Shown here piece by piece: positions 18,123-26,797 of a stretch of DNA of 64,000 nucleotides. Origin of the DNA: Streptomyces sp. NBC_01304 (GTDB taxonomy: Bacteria; Actinomycetota; Actinomycetes; Streptomycetales; Streptomycetaceae); the NCBI RefSeq assembly GCF_035975855.1, contig NZ_CP109056.1, forward strand, positions 1 through 64,000, read 5' to 3'. The first letter of the stretch is position 1; each line of letters starts with the position of its first letter. The position numbers and the translations under genes are program-made. The notes under the pieces are model-generated. The model was given only the letters and a program-made list of their open reading frames with translations, ran no database searches and had not been told where the DNA came from.

Positions 18123-19160
18123 TCAGGTGGCGGTGACCGTCTTGAGTGCGAGGGTCCGCAGTGGCGCGATCTTGGTGCGGGCGTTGCCGCCGTAGACGGC
18201 GTTGGTGCAGATGACGAGGTAGCGGCCGGTGTCCGGGGCGAGGTAGAGGCTGGTTCCGGTGAACCCGTGGTGATAGGCGACGCGTCCGCCGGCGGCGAGG
18301 ATCCAGGACAGGCCGCGGTCCAACCCGGGTTCGATCGGGGCCTGGGGGACGAGGCTGGCGTGCAGCCATTCGCCCAGGCCGTGCTCGTCGCCGTCCGCGT
18401 GAGCGACAAGGAGTCGCTGGGCGTACGTGGCGAGGTCGGCGGGCGTGGAGAAGACTCCGGCGTGGCCGGCGATGCCGCCGAGCAGGCCCGCGTTGTCGTC
18501 GTGCGGGGCGCCCCAGATCCGCGGTGCGCCCGGAATGCGCTGCTCGGTCGGAGCGACCTGTGAAGTGCGGGCGACGGGCCCGTACACCGTGGCGTCCATC
18601 CCGAGCGCCTTCCACAGGACCTCGCCCAGCTGGTCGAGGGGGCAGCCGTGGAGGTGGGCGAGGGCCAGGCCGAGCAGGATGTAGCCGCGGTTGATGTACC
18701 GGTGTTGACCAGGGGCGTCTTCCAGCGGTTCGCGGCACAGGAGTTCGTGCAGCGGAAGGTCCGCGCCGCGGTAGTGGTCGAGGCGGGTGGAGGCGCGCAG
18801 TCCGGAGGTGTGCGCGATCAGCTGGCGGACGGTCGCCTCGGCGCTGGGGGTTTCGCTGTTCATCGGCGGCAGGAAGTCGCGGATCGGGGCGTCGAGGTCG
18901 AGCAGCCCCGCGTCCAGGGCCTGGCCGATCAGCGGCCAGGTGGCGACGACCTTGGTCAGAGAGGCGATGTCGTAGAGCGTGTCCTGGCCGGGGTCGGCAT
19001 CGCCGCACTCGGGGGCAACCTTGCCGGCGCTGAGGAACTGTGGCCGTGCGCCGGTGGTGCCGTAGGCGATGACGCCGCCGGGGGTGGCGCCGTCGGCGAG
19101 GACTTGGTCGAAGGTGTCCCGGAGGCGGGTGGTGTCATCGGCGGTGAACGGGACGGGCAT
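18123..19160 (-). CDS. Serine hydrolase of the beta-lactamase / penicillin-binding protein-like family
   Basis: This 345-aa protein has the family's SxxK (IASLTKVVATWPL, residues ~70-82), the YxN-like RYINRGYILLGLALAHLHG and the C-terminal HHGFTGTSLYLAPDTG in place of KTG. No signal peptide is visible, so it is probably cytoplasmic and acts on an ester or amide substrate. The start ATG is behind GGAGG (6 nt) and overlaps the stop of an enolpyruvyl-transferase remnant (TGATG), which shows the two once formed an operon. Confidence 0.8.
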   Translation of the reverse strand: MPVPFTADDTTRLRDTFDQVLADGATPGGVIAYGTTGARPQFLSAGKVAPECGDADPGQDTLYDIASLTKVVATWPLIGQALDAGLLDLDAPIRDFLPPMNSETPSAEATVRQLIAHTSGLRASTRLDHYRGADLPLHELLCREPLEDAPGQHRYINRGYILLGLALAHLHGCPLDQLGEVLWKALGMDATVYGPVARTSQVAPTEQRIPGAPRIWGAPHDDNAGLLGGIAGHAGVFSTPADLATYAQRLLVAHADGDEHGLGEWLHASLVPQAPIEPGLDRGLSWILAAGGRVAYHHGFTGTSLYLAPDTGRYLVICTNAVYGGNARTKIAPLRTLALKTVTAT

Positions 19161-19351
19161 CAGGTGCCTCCGGGGATGGTGGTGATCTCGGCTCCCAGCG
19201 TGGCGAGGTTGGGCAACAGGTGGCCGTAGCCGCGCCGGAGATGGAATATCCCCCGGATCGTAGAGGTGCCGTCGGCGGCGAGCGCGGCAATCAGGAGCGC
19301 GGTCACCGCACGGATGTCCGCGGCAGCCACTTCGGCGCTGGGTATCGCCTC
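19160..19351 (-). pseudogene. 3' fragment of a MurA-like enolpyruvyl transferase gene, copy 1
   Basis: The last ~60 codons read AAADIRAVTALLIAALAADG, TSTIRGIFHLRRGYGHLLPN, LATLGAEITTIPGGT. This is the C-terminus of UDP-GlcNAc enolpyruvyl transferase (compare DLRA...LVLA...GTT...HIDRGYERI...LRALGA). The catalytic Cys region and the rest are absent; upstream sequence is unrelated. A second, near-identical copy lies at 27172-27350 in the same orientation. Confidence 0.75.
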
Positions 19352-19601
19352 CAGCTCCGGCTGCCCCGTCACTTGACCGACCCGCACAAAGCGCCACGCG
19401 CGTCCGACCAAGCCGCGTGATCAGGCTCCTGCGAGCCAATCCCGCTGAGCGACGAAGCAAGGCTGTGGCCATCCCGCAACCTCCCCTGTTGTGGAGGTCA
19501 TATGGGCATGAACGCGGGACGCCTCCCCGCCGAGCAGGCGGATACGGCCCGGCGGTTCGTGATCGCGTGGGCTGAGGGGCAGGCCCTACAGGGCGTTCTT
19601 C

Positions 19602-19829
19602 CTACGCTGAGGCGCGGCCGGTGATGTGGTGGGCGAACGAAGTCCAGGCGACCTGGGGGAAGGTGAGGACCGGACCGTTCTCCGCCTTCCGCTTGGAGTC
19701 GCGGATGTGGACCACGTCGGGTTCGGGGCACGCTTCTACGCAGTCGGTGCCTTGTTCGCTGCTGTAGGAGGACTTGAACCACTCGCCGTACGGGCGGCCG
19801 GTGTCGGTGTGCGTGTTAATGGTGATCAT
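19602..19829 (-). CDS. DUF397 domain protein
   Basis: This 75-aa protein shows the DUF397 pattern: GRPYGEWFKSSYSSEQGTDC, VEACPEPDVVHIRDSKRKAE, PVLTFPQVAWTSFAHHI. DUF397 proteins are typically paired with a helix-turn-helix regulator and have been compared with antitoxin-like partners. Its start overlaps the stop of the regulator gene upstream by 4 bases. Confidence 0.9.
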   Translation of the reverse strand: MITINTHTDTGRPYGEWFKSSYSSEQGTDCVEACPEPDVVHIRDSKRKAENGPVLTFPQVAWTSFAHHITGRASA

Positions 19830-20692
19830 GCCTCTCGTGCGAGTCGTTCAAGTAGAGCGGGGGTCTCGTGGTCGGGCAGGGCTCCGCCGGCGAGGAAGTC
19901 GATGCGGCGGGCGAACTGCTTAACCACCTTTGGCTTCGAGACCACCTGCATGGTGCCGGTGACGGTGCTCATGGAGACGACCGGTCCGGGGAGGTCCTTG
20001 CGGTCGAAGTCCAGGACCGTGAAGCCTCCCGAGGTGACCCGGTAGGCCGGGGCGGAGAACGGGATGATCCGCACGGTCACGTGCGGGAGCTTGCACAGCT
20101 CGGCGATCTGCCGGTACTGGTCCCGCATGATCTCGGCGTTGCCGACAACGTTCCGCAGCGCGGACTCGTCCATCAGGCAGAACAGTTCGGCGCCGGCCTC
20201 AGTGATCAGCTTCTTCCGTTTCGCGCGGACCTCCACCGAGCCGTCGATGAAGTCGGTGGTCGTCTCATCTGCGCCCTTCGCGGATTCCATCAGTGCGCGG
20301 GCGTAACTCTCGGTCTGCAGCAGTCCGTAGATGACGTTCGGGCACCAGGGCTTCAGCACCTTCGCCCCGGACTCGAATCCGAGGTAGACGGGCATCCCGG
20401 ACGGCAGGACCGAGGTGTTCGGTGTCCACCAGTCGTCGCCCTTGGCGTTCCTGTACCAGTCGAGGAGCAGCTCCTGGCCCTCGAAGTCCACGCCGTACGC
20501 GGTGAGGAGATCGGTGAACTGCCCGATGCGGCGGAAGCCGGTCGTACCCTTCTCGAGGTTCGTGATCGTCGACGGCGCGCAGTGGGCAGCTCTCGCCGCC
20601 TGCTCGCCGGACAGTCCGGCTCCCTCTCTGAGCCGGGTGAGTTCCGCACCCAGCATGATCCGCAGGAACGTCGCCCCGGTGTTCGCCGCCAC
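19826..20692 (-). CDS. XRE/Scr1-type helix-turn-helix regulator (DUF5753)
   Basis: This 288-aa protein has an N-terminal HTH (LTRLREGAGLSGEQAARAAH, then CAPSTITNLEKGTTGFR) followed by the ~180-aa DUF5753 domain (e.g. WCPNVIYGLLQTESYARALM, RNVVGNAEIMRDQYRQIAEL, VTVRIIPFSAPAYRVTSGGF). I chose the GTG at 20692 because GGAGG precedes it; the frame continues 67 codons upstream without signals. It is paired with the DUF397 gene and divergent from the radical-SAM cluster at 21.0 kb, so it may control that cluster. Confidence 0.9.
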   Translation of the reverse strand: MAANTGATFLRIMLGAELTRLREGAGLSGEQAARAAHCAPSTITNLEKGTTGFRRIGQFTDLLTAYGVDFEGQELLLDWYRNAKGDDWWTPNTSVLPSGMPVYLGFESGAKVLKPWCPNVIYGLLQTESYARALMESAKGADETTTDFIDGSVEVRAKRKKLITEAGAELFCLMDESALRNVVGNAEIMRDQYRQIAELCKLPHVTVRIIPFSAPAYRVTSGGFTVLDFDRKDLPGPVVSMSTVTGTMQVVSKPKVVKQFARRIDFLAGGALPDHETPALLERLAREA

Positions 20693-21022
20693 GCAGCCGC
20701 CTCCCTCCGGTACCTCTCGCCGGACCTTCGGCGCCGATGATGGCACCCCCGGTGCACCCCGCGTAGGCCCCGGTGCAGATTGTTCGGACCCCGGTTCGCC
20801 TCCAGTCATATACCGATGCTCCCTGGACCACAATTGGCTCCACACTTTCGATTGCAATTCAAGTCGGCACGGGTAGACGGTAGTTGACGCCACGACCGGC
20901 CGGATGAGGAAGCGTCCGTGACGGAGCGGCTCCTAATAGCGGCGGGCCTGCCGGGTGACGTCCCACCCTCTGATCCCCGGCGGACCTGCCGCTCCCACCC
21001 TCACGCCAAGGAGGCGGCCGTC

Positions 21023-21382
21023 ATGGACCAGGCGGCACAGCCGACGCCCCCGCTGCCGCATCCCCAGGACGTCCGGCTGGATGCCGACCTCGCCTTCAGC
21101 CTGGCGGCCGGCCGCCCCACCGGCGAGGCCGCCGACGCCCTGCGCGATCGGCTGCGCGACTACATCCGAGCCCTCGCAGAACCGGCCGCCACCTACGCCC
21201 AGAGCCTGGAGGACAACCGCGCGAAGGACATCGCGGTCAACACCGTCCTGCATGCCCGCAAGGTCGCGGCCGACCGGGGTCAAGACCCGGTGGCGAGTCT
21301 GCGGCTGCTGGGCAAGTCGGCCGAGATCCTCTCCCGCTACACGGCAGCAGCAGCCCGTCTGCCGCGAGTTCCGTACACCTGA
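21023..21382 (+). CDS. Small helical hypothetical protein heading the radical-SAM cluster
   Basis: This 119-aa protein has its ATG at 21023 behind GGAGG (8 nt). It is all-helical, with LDADLAFSLAAGRPTGEAAD and the C-terminal ILSRYTAAAARLPRVPYT. It is similar in style to the short helical proteins next to Streptomyces natural-product operons (possibly the DUF6415 type, low certainty). It is 63 bases ahead of the radical SAM gene and probably in the same transcript. Confidence 0.55.
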   Translation: MDQAAQPTPPLPHPQDVRLDADLAFSLAAGRPTGEAADALRDRLRDYIRALAEPAATYAQSLEDNRAKDIAVNTVLHARKVAADRGQDPVASLRLLGKSAEILSRYTAAAARLPRVPYT

Positions 21383-21445
21383 ACCTCCTCGTCGCGATCG
21401 TCGTGTCGTCCGGCCCCTCGGGCCGGGGACAGGAAGGGAGTTCCA

Positions 21446-22966
21446 GTGACTGCCCCCATGGTGATCTTGGACTGCTACACCGTCGAGCCCAGCGGCCTCG
21501 GGGTCCCGCCGTACCTGTCGTCGTACGTCCGCCAGGCGTACGCGGCGCTGAGCCGGCTGCGGCCCGGCGCCGAGGTGCGGTACGTGACCATCGACGATGT
21601 CCGCTGGTGCCTGTCCGGCGGGCAGCCGGCCGTGGCCCCGCCGCTGAGTGACCGGCTGACGTACACGGCGACGGTGAACCGGGACAAAGCGGTGGAGCTG
21701 CTGCGCGACGCCGAGGCGGTGGTCGTCATCGCCGGGGACAAGGTGCCTTCGGTGCACCTGCACGCGGTTAACGGCGACGCCGACGACATCGCCCGCGCCG
21801 TGGCCTGCATCCGCGGACGCCGCTACCTCCTCGGACCGATGGCCACTTACGCCCTGGCCGAACCGGCCTCGTGGGCCGGGCTGTTCGACGCGGTCCACAC
21901 CCACACGGTCACCTCCGGCACCCTCTCCCTGGGCAGCAGCGCGCCGGCGCCGTACGGACAGCTCGATCAGGACCGCACCTCGTTCACCGGACTGATCGAG
22001 CAGATGCCGTGGGCGCCGGTGGCAGAACTGGAGCTGTACCGCGGGTGCACCCGCAAGGAGTTCTGCCGCTTCTGCAACGAGCCCGCCAAGTCGCCGACGG
22101 TCACCCACCGCACGGTCGAGGACGTCCTGGCCGAGACCGAGCAGCTGTACGCCGCCGGGGTGCGCCACTTCCGGCTCGGCCAGCAGACCTGCTTCTTCTC
22201 CTACCAGGGCCGCGACGAGCACGCGATCCGCGCCCTACTGGGCGGCATCCGCGAGCGGTGCCCCGGGCTTCAGATGCTGCACATCGACAATGCCGATCCG
22301 CTCGCGGTGGCCGCCCCGGTCGGCAAGCGCATCGCGGCCGCGGTCGCCGAGCTGTGCACCGAAGGAAACTGCGCGCCGATGGGGATCGAGTCCTTCGACC
22401 CGGCCGTCATCGCACGCAACACCCTGACCTGTACCGAGGACATCCTGATGCGCGCGGTCGAGAACGTGAACGAGGCCGGCGCCGAGCGCGGGGCGGGCGG
22501 ACTGCCAAAGCTGCTACCCGGCCTGAACCTGATCTACGGCCTGCCCGGCGAGAGCCACCTGACGCACCTGGCCAACCTCAAGGCCCTGCAGCGGATCTAC
22601 GACGCCGGAATGCTCTGCCACCGCACCAACGTGCGCGTCGCCCGCGCCTTCCCCGGCACCCCGCTCGCCGAGGAGGAGGGCAGCATGGGAGCCCTCCCGT
22701 CCGCCACGCACTTCGAGACGTGGAAGGCCGACATCGACCAGATCTGGGACCGGCCGATGAAGGAGCGGGTCTACCCGACCGGCCTGGACATCCCCGGCGT
22801 TCACTCGTACTTCGTCGACGAGAAGGGCACCTGGTTCCGCCGCCTGGGCTCCTACGCGATCCAGATCATCGAACGCGGCGTCACGGTCCCCGTCGGCACG
22901 CCCGCAGACGTCACCATCACCGGCCACGCCCCGCGCGTCATCTACGGAACACGACGTGCCGGCTGA
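21446..22966 (+). CDS. Radical SAM enzyme of a mostly archaeal-type family
   Basis: This 506-aa protein has an N-terminal Rossmann-like region (residues ~1-170, B12-binding-domain style without an obvious DxHxxG). The radical-SAM iron-sulfur motif is YRGCTRKEFCRFCNEP (C-x5-C-x2-C, residues ~205). It is followed by VRHFRLGQQTCFFSYQGRDE, MLHIDNADPLAVAAPVGK, MGIESFDPAVIARNTLTC and LLPGLNLIYGLPGESHLTHL. The C-terminal ~60 residues (SYFVDEKGTWFRRLGSYAIQ) look like a TRAM-type nucleic-acid-binding domain. The overall plan recalls a radical-SAM family that I know mainly from archaea. GTG start behind GGGAG. The substrate is unknown; the neighbours suggest a nucleoside or nucleotide. Confidence 0.8.
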   Translation: MTAPMVILDCYTVEPSGLGVPPYLSSYVRQAYAALSRLRPGAEVRYVTIDDVRWCLSGGQPAVAPPLSDRLTYTATVNRDKAVELLRDAEAVVVIAGDKVPSVHLHAVNGDADDIARAVACIRGRRYLLGPMATYALAEPASWAGLFDAVHTHTVTSGTLSLGSSAPAPYGQLDQDRTSFTGLIEQMPWAPVAELELYRGCTRKEFCRFCNEPAKSPTVTHRTVEDVLAETEQLYAAGVRHFRLGQQTCFFSYQGRDEHAIRALLGGIRERCPGLQMLHIDNADPLAVAAPVGKRIAAAVAELCTEGNCAPMGIESFDPAVIARNTLTCTEDILMRAVENVNEAGAERGAGGLPKLLPGLNLIYGLPGESHLTHLANLKALQRIYDAGMLCHRTNVRVARAFPGTPLAEEEGSMGALPSATHFETWKADIDQIWDRPMKERVYPTGLDIPGVHSYFVDEKGTWFRRLGSYAIQIIERGVTVPVGTPADVTITGHAPRVIYGTRRAG

Positions 22967-23627
22967 TCCGCAGCCGGTGACGCGACACGTTGGCGTGCTG
23001 CTGCCGTGGGCGAACCGTATCGTCGAGGAGGAGCTGCCTCAACTGGGCGGGCCCGGCGTGGTGTTCCACTACGCTCGGCTCGTGCCGGCCTCCCGCACCA
23101 CCGCCGTCGACGCCTCCTTCTGGCACGGGCTGCGGGCCGCGGCGACCGGCGCCGTCGACTCGATGCGTCACCTGCCGCTCCAAACGACGTTGCTGGCCTG
23201 CACGTCCGCCGGATTCACCGGCGGCCCCGCGCTGCCGCCCGGCGTGGTCACCGCGTTCGATGCCCTCTCCGGCCAGCTACATCAGCGCGGCTTTGCCCAC
23301 ATCGCGCTGGCCACTCCCTACCCGGAAGCGGTCACCCGCGCCGAGGCCGAAGCCTTCCAAGCGCGCGGCATCACGGTGCTGGAGCACGCCAGCCTCGGCC
23401 TGGACGACGGCTACCCGGATATCGCCGTACAGCAGGTCTTGGACCTATGCGGAACCTTGTCCCGTCGCGCCATCGAGGACAGCGAGGCGCTCGTGCTCTC
23501 GTGCACCGGCTGGCACACCCTGGCCGCCGTACAGCAGTTGCAGGCCCGGATACAGAAGCCCGTGCTCTCGTCCAACCTCGCGCTCGCCACCTACATCGGC
23601 CCGACACCTCCGGGAGCAGCACCGTGA
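22956..23627 (+). CDS. Asp/Glu racemase superfamily protein (maleate isomerase/arylmalonate decarboxylase type)
   Basis: This 223-aa protein carries the two cysteine elements of the fold: LLACTSAGFTGGPALPP (residues ~78-94) and LVLSCTGWHTLAAVQQL (~182-198). The N-terminal GVLLPWANRIVEEELPQL is typical of the maleate cis-trans isomerase / arylmalonate decarboxylase branch. Both cysteines being present suggests racemase- or isomerase-type chemistry. The start overlaps the end of the radical SAM gene by 11 bases, so translation is coupled. Confidence 0.75.
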   Translation: MPADPQPVTRHVGVLLPWANRIVEEELPQLGGPGVVFHYARLVPASRTTAVDASFWHGLRAAATGAVDSMRHLPLQTTLLACTSAGFTGGPALPPGVVTAFDALSGQLHQRGFAHIALATPYPEAVTRAEAEAFQARGITVLEHASLGLDDGYPDIAVQQVLDLCGTLSRRAIEDSEALVLSCTGWHTLAAVQQLQARIQKPVLSSNLALATYIGPTPPGAAP

Positions 23628-24427
23628 CCATCACCACCCAGCCCGGCAGACGCACCGACGACCGGGTCCTCGCCCTTGTCACCAGCGCCAGCGCCCTGCC
23701 CGACGTGCGCGCCGAGGTCGAAGCCAACCACGACGACAACCGCTGGTGGCCACTTGCGATCACCGAGCCGCGGATGCGGATGCTGGCGGCCGGATGGTCC
23801 ACCCGCGTCAGCTACCGCATGGTCGACACCTACGCGGCCGTCCTGCGACGAGCCGACGCCCTCGGCTTCGACGCTCTCGCCGACCTCGACGACGTCCAGG
23901 CCCGCGCCCTGGTCTCCCCGCTCGGCCTGCCCGAGGCGCGCCTGTCCTACCTGCGCTCCCTCACCGACACCCTGAGACGCTGGGAGAAGGACGGCACCGA
24001 CCCGGCCACCATGGACGCCGAGAAGTTCATCGACGCCTTCGCAGGCAGCGTGCACGGCGCCTCTTTCAAAGTTGCCCAGTGCGCCGCGCTGTACGCCCGC
24101 GGCTACCACTGCGGCATCATCCCCGTCGACTCCGGCATGGTCACCAAACTGGCGCCCGCCCTCGGCTTCACCCTCCCCGCGGGCCCGGCCGCACACGAAC
24201 AGCTCCGCCGTCTCCTCGAGCACGCCGTCGCTCATCATGGCGACACTCTGCGCGCGCTCGCCGCCGAGCAGAACGTCGCGATCCCGGCGTCCGCTGCCCC
24301 GACCTGGTGGACACACCTGACGCTGATCTACTTCAAGCGCCTCTATCTCAACCGGCCCCACGCCAGCCTGTGTCCGCGGCGCCCGATCTGCCCGCTCCTG
24401 ACCGGCTGTCGGCACACCAAAGTCTGA
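23624..24427 (+). CDS. HhH-GPD-like protein with C-terminal Fe-S cysteines
   Basis: This 267-aa protein has its GTG start in a GTGA overlap with the racemase-like gene. The middle (FAGSVHGASFKVAQCAALYA, then IIPVDSGMVTKLAPALGFTL) recalls the helix-hairpin-helix/GPD fold, with the conserved Asp in PVDSGM. The C-terminus has CPRRPICPLLTGC (C-x6-C-x5-C), reminiscent of the endonuclease III iron-sulfur loop but lacking the usual four-Cys spacing unless an earlier Cys joins. It could be a base-excision-like enzyme recruited for a small molecule, or a protective glycosylase. Confidence 0.6.
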   Translation: MTITTQPGRRTDDRVLALVTSASALPDVRAEVEANHDDNRWWPLAITEPRMRMLAAGWSTRVSYRMVDTYAAVLRRADALGFDALADLDDVQARALVSPLGLPEARLSYLRSLTDTLRRWEKDGTDPATMDAEKFIDAFAGSVHGASFKVAQCAALYARGYHCGIIPVDSGMVTKLAPALGFTLPAGPAAHEQLRRLLEHAVAHHGDTLRALAAEQNVAIPASAAPTWWTHLTLIYFKRLYLNRPHASLCPRRPICPLLTGCRHTKV

Positions 24428-24442
24428 GCCGAGGAGCACCCG

Positions 24443-25267
24443 ATGCCGCGCACCATCGTGATCGGGAACATCTCCCGCGACCACATCCACCGCCCCGGCC
24501 TTCCACCCGCCCATCAGCTCGGCGGCGCCGCGCTCCATCTGTCCGTAGCCGCCGCACGCGCCGGCCAGCAGATCGCGCCCGCCTCCGTCATCGGGGCCGA
24601 TCTCGCCCGCCTGACCGCCGATCCCCGCCTGCCCGCGCTGGACTGGTCCCTGCTCCGGCACGATCCGAAGCCCTCCGCATCGTTCACCATCCACTACGAC
24701 GACCAGGGCACCGTCGCCGACGTCGACACCGCCTACGGCGCCGCCGAGCACCTCACCGAGCACGCCCTACGCACGCTTGCCCACTACCCGCACGATGTCT
24801 TCCACGTCAGCTGCCGCCGACCTCTGCACGTCGCAGAGGTCCTGAACGCCCTCACCGCGCACGGCTGCTCCTTCAGCCTGGACTTCCACCTCCCCAGCGC
24901 ACCGCAGCTCATCGAGGCCGCCGCCCCCTGGCTGCGCCGCGCCACCACAGTGTTCGTCAACGCGGAGGAGTACGCCCTCCTCGCCCAAGTCACCAGGACT
25001 CGCCCCTGCCCGGAGGTTGTGGTCACCGACGGACCTCGCCCGGCCCGCGTGCTGTTGCACGGTCGCGCTCTGCCGGCCGTTGTCCCGCCTCCCGTCACCG
25101 TTCGGCAGATCACCGGAGCCGGCGACACCCTGGCCGGCACCTACCTCGCCCACCGTGCACGACAGTTCAGTCCGAGCGACTCCCTCCACCAGGCCGTCCA
25201 GGCGGCCAGCCGTCACACCGCTCAGACGCCACTGATCTTGCCCGAACCGCGGCGGTCCCCGTCCTGA
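24443..25267 (+). CDS. PfkB-family sugar/nucleoside kinase
   Basis: This 274-aa protein starts MPRTIVIGNISRDHIHRP. It has the substrate-binding HQLGGAALHLSVAAARAGQQ, the FVNAEEYALL segment and the catalytic/anion-hole motif QITGAGDTLAGTYLAH (GAGD, residues ~226-241). The family phosphorylates sugars or nucleosides (ribokinase, adenosine kinase). It is a little shorter than ribokinase (~300 aa). It is 15 bases after the previous stop, within the coupled cluster; substrate unknown. Confidence 0.85.
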   Translation: MPRTIVIGNISRDHIHRPGLPPAHQLGGAALHLSVAAARAGQQIAPASVIGADLARLTADPRLPALDWSLLRHDPKPSASFTIHYDDQGTVADVDTAYGAAEHLTEHALRTLAHYPHDVFHVSCRRPLHVAEVLNALTAHGCSFSLDFHLPSAPQLIEAAAPWLRRATTVFVNAEEYALLAQVTRTRPCPEVVVTDGPRPARVLLHGRALPAVVPPPVTVRQITGAGDTLAGTYLAHRARQFSPSDSLHQAVQAASRHTAQTPLILPEPRRSPS

Positions 25268-25286
25268 ACGGCACCAAGGAGGCCCG

Positions 25287-26219
25287 ATGTACTACGTCGC
25301 CCACCGGCTCTTCGCCGCCCACGACCGCGCTCTCGCTGCCCACCTGGCACACGAACTCGCCCTCAGAGTCGGCGAAGGCCACGTCTTCCTGCCCTTCTGC
25401 GACACCGACGAGGAAGACCTCGTCGCTGAGGTCAAAGGCCGCCGCCTGTTCGAACTCGACCGGGACCGGCTCCGGACCCTGCGTGCTCTGATCGCGATCG
25501 TGCACGGCCCGAGCCTGGACGACGGTGTCTGCATGGAGATCGGCTACGCCGCAGCCCTCCGCATCCCCATCCTCTTGATGACCACCGACTTCCAGGACTA
25601 CTCCACGACCCCCGCCGGCCCGCGTACCTGTTTCCCCGAACCGCTCCTGGACACCCTCGCTACCCGGACTGTCCGCGTCCCCCGCCTCGGCGTGCCCCCA
25701 GGGGATCCCGGGCAGACGCGCTATACGGCCTTCGCCGACCGCAACCGGGCCCAGGTCCAGCGCGCCATCACCACCTGCGTCGATGCCGTACTCCAACTCC
25801 CCGCCCCCAAGCGCACCGTCATCCCGGCCCGGACGAGGAGCGCCGTCTACGCCGAGCCCTCGCCGTACACATCGGCCCAGGGGCTGCGGGGCCTCCTCGC
25901 CCAGCACGGGATCACCGCGCTCTATCCGACCCGCTTCGACGACGAGGATCCCCTCACGGCCGCCCGAGCCGACTGGGCAACAGCACGCAACGCGGGCCGC
26001 ATCGTCGTCGACGCCTCCGGCCCCGAGACCCCGCCGGGAGCAGCCCTCTTGATCGGCGCCGCCTGCGCTACCGGCCAGCCGGTCGCCGCGTACCTGCCGC
26101 GCAGCACCCACACCCACGCCGCCGGCCGGGAGCCCAACCACCGCAACCTGATGATCCAGTACGGCGTAGACCGGACGCTCCGCAGCCCGGACGAGGTGAC
26201 CGCGTGGATACGGACGTGA
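25287..26219 (+). CDS. Tandem nucleoside 2-deoxyribosyltransferase-like protein
   Basis: This 310-aa protein is two copies of the nucleoside deoxyribosyltransferase / nucleotide N-glycosidase fold. The first (MYYVAHRLFAAHDRALAAHL ... ALIAIVHGPSLDDGVCMEIG, YAAALRIPILLM) keeps the YxA/DGxxxE-type active-site pattern. The second (residues ~185-305: VYAEPSPYTSAQGLRGLLAQ ... IVVDASGPETPPGAALLIGA) is degenerate. The family breaks or exchanges the base-sugar bond; relatives such as CMP hydrolases start nucleoside-antibiotic pathways. ATG start with AAGGAGG ahead. It overlaps the next gene by 16 bases. Confidence 0.75.
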   Translation: MYYVAHRLFAAHDRALAAHLAHELALRVGEGHVFLPFCDTDEEDLVAEVKGRRLFELDRDRLRTLRALIAIVHGPSLDDGVCMEIGYAAALRIPILLMTTDFQDYSTTPAGPRTCFPEPLLDTLATRTVRVPRLGVPPGDPGQTRYTAFADRNRAQVQRAITTCVDAVLQLPAPKRTVIPARTRSAVYAEPSPYTSAQGLRGLLAQHGITALYPTRFDDEDPLTAARADWATARNAGRIVVDASGPETPPGAALLIGAACATGQPVAAYLPRSTHTHAAGREPNHRNLMIQYGVDRTLRSPDEVTAWIRT

Positions 26220-26713
26220 CCGTCGCCCAGATCGCGCGCCACCGCACCGTCGTGATCGAAGGCTGCGACGGTGTCGGCAAAAGCACCCTGGCCCAACTCT
26301 TGGTCACTCAGCACGGCTTCGACGCCGTCCACTCCCCGCGCACCCCAGACCACCAGGACCTGATGAGCCGATATCGCGACCTCCTCGCCCGGCCCGGCCG
26401 CCTCGTCCTGGACCGCTGCTTCGTCAGCGAACTCGTCTACGGCCCCCTCTACCGCGGCTACTCCCGCCTCACCTGGAACCAGGCCCTCGACCTCGCCGAA
26501 CTCGTCACCCACCGCGACGGCGTCTTCCTCCACCTCACCGCACCGACGACCGCGCTCCGCCACCGCCTCCACACCCGCGACGGCCACGCGCCCCCTGCGG
26601 ATGAGGTAACCGAACTCGTCGACGCCTACCAGCGCGCCTTCCGCACCTTGAGCAGTCACGCACCCGTACTCGTCTACAACACGGCTACGAGGGCGACCCC
26701 CACCACCGGATGA
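26204..26713 (+). CDS. Thymidylate kinase-like dNMP kinase
   Basis: This 169-aa protein has the P-loop EGCDGVGKSTLAQLL (residues ~19-33), the DRC motif LVLDRCFVSELVYGPLYRGY and a short LID-like region (LHTRDGHAPP). It matches the tmk/dNK-like kinases that phosphorylate nucleotides or nucleosides. GTG start inside the end of the preceding gene. Its place among nucleoside-processing enzymes suggests it activates the pathway's nucleotide product or substrate. Confidence 0.8.
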   Translation: MDTDVTVAQIARHRTVVIEGCDGVGKSTLAQLLVTQHGFDAVHSPRTPDHQDLMSRYRDLLARPGRLVLDRCFVSELVYGPLYRGYSRLTWNQALDLAELVTHRDGVFLHLTAPTTALRHRLHTRDGHAPPADEVTELVDAYQRAFRTLSSHAPVLVYNTATRATPTTG

Positions 26714-26797
26714 CAACCGCCCCGATACCGCCCACCCGGCTCCTCAGCCTCGCTAGGGTTCCCCGAGAGACCGAAACGCACCATCAAGGGGAACACC

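Noticed and set aside
22990..25491. 833-aa open frame overlapping the radical-SAM cluster
   Set aside because: Pro/Arg-rich shadow crossing several genes that have motif and start support in another frame.
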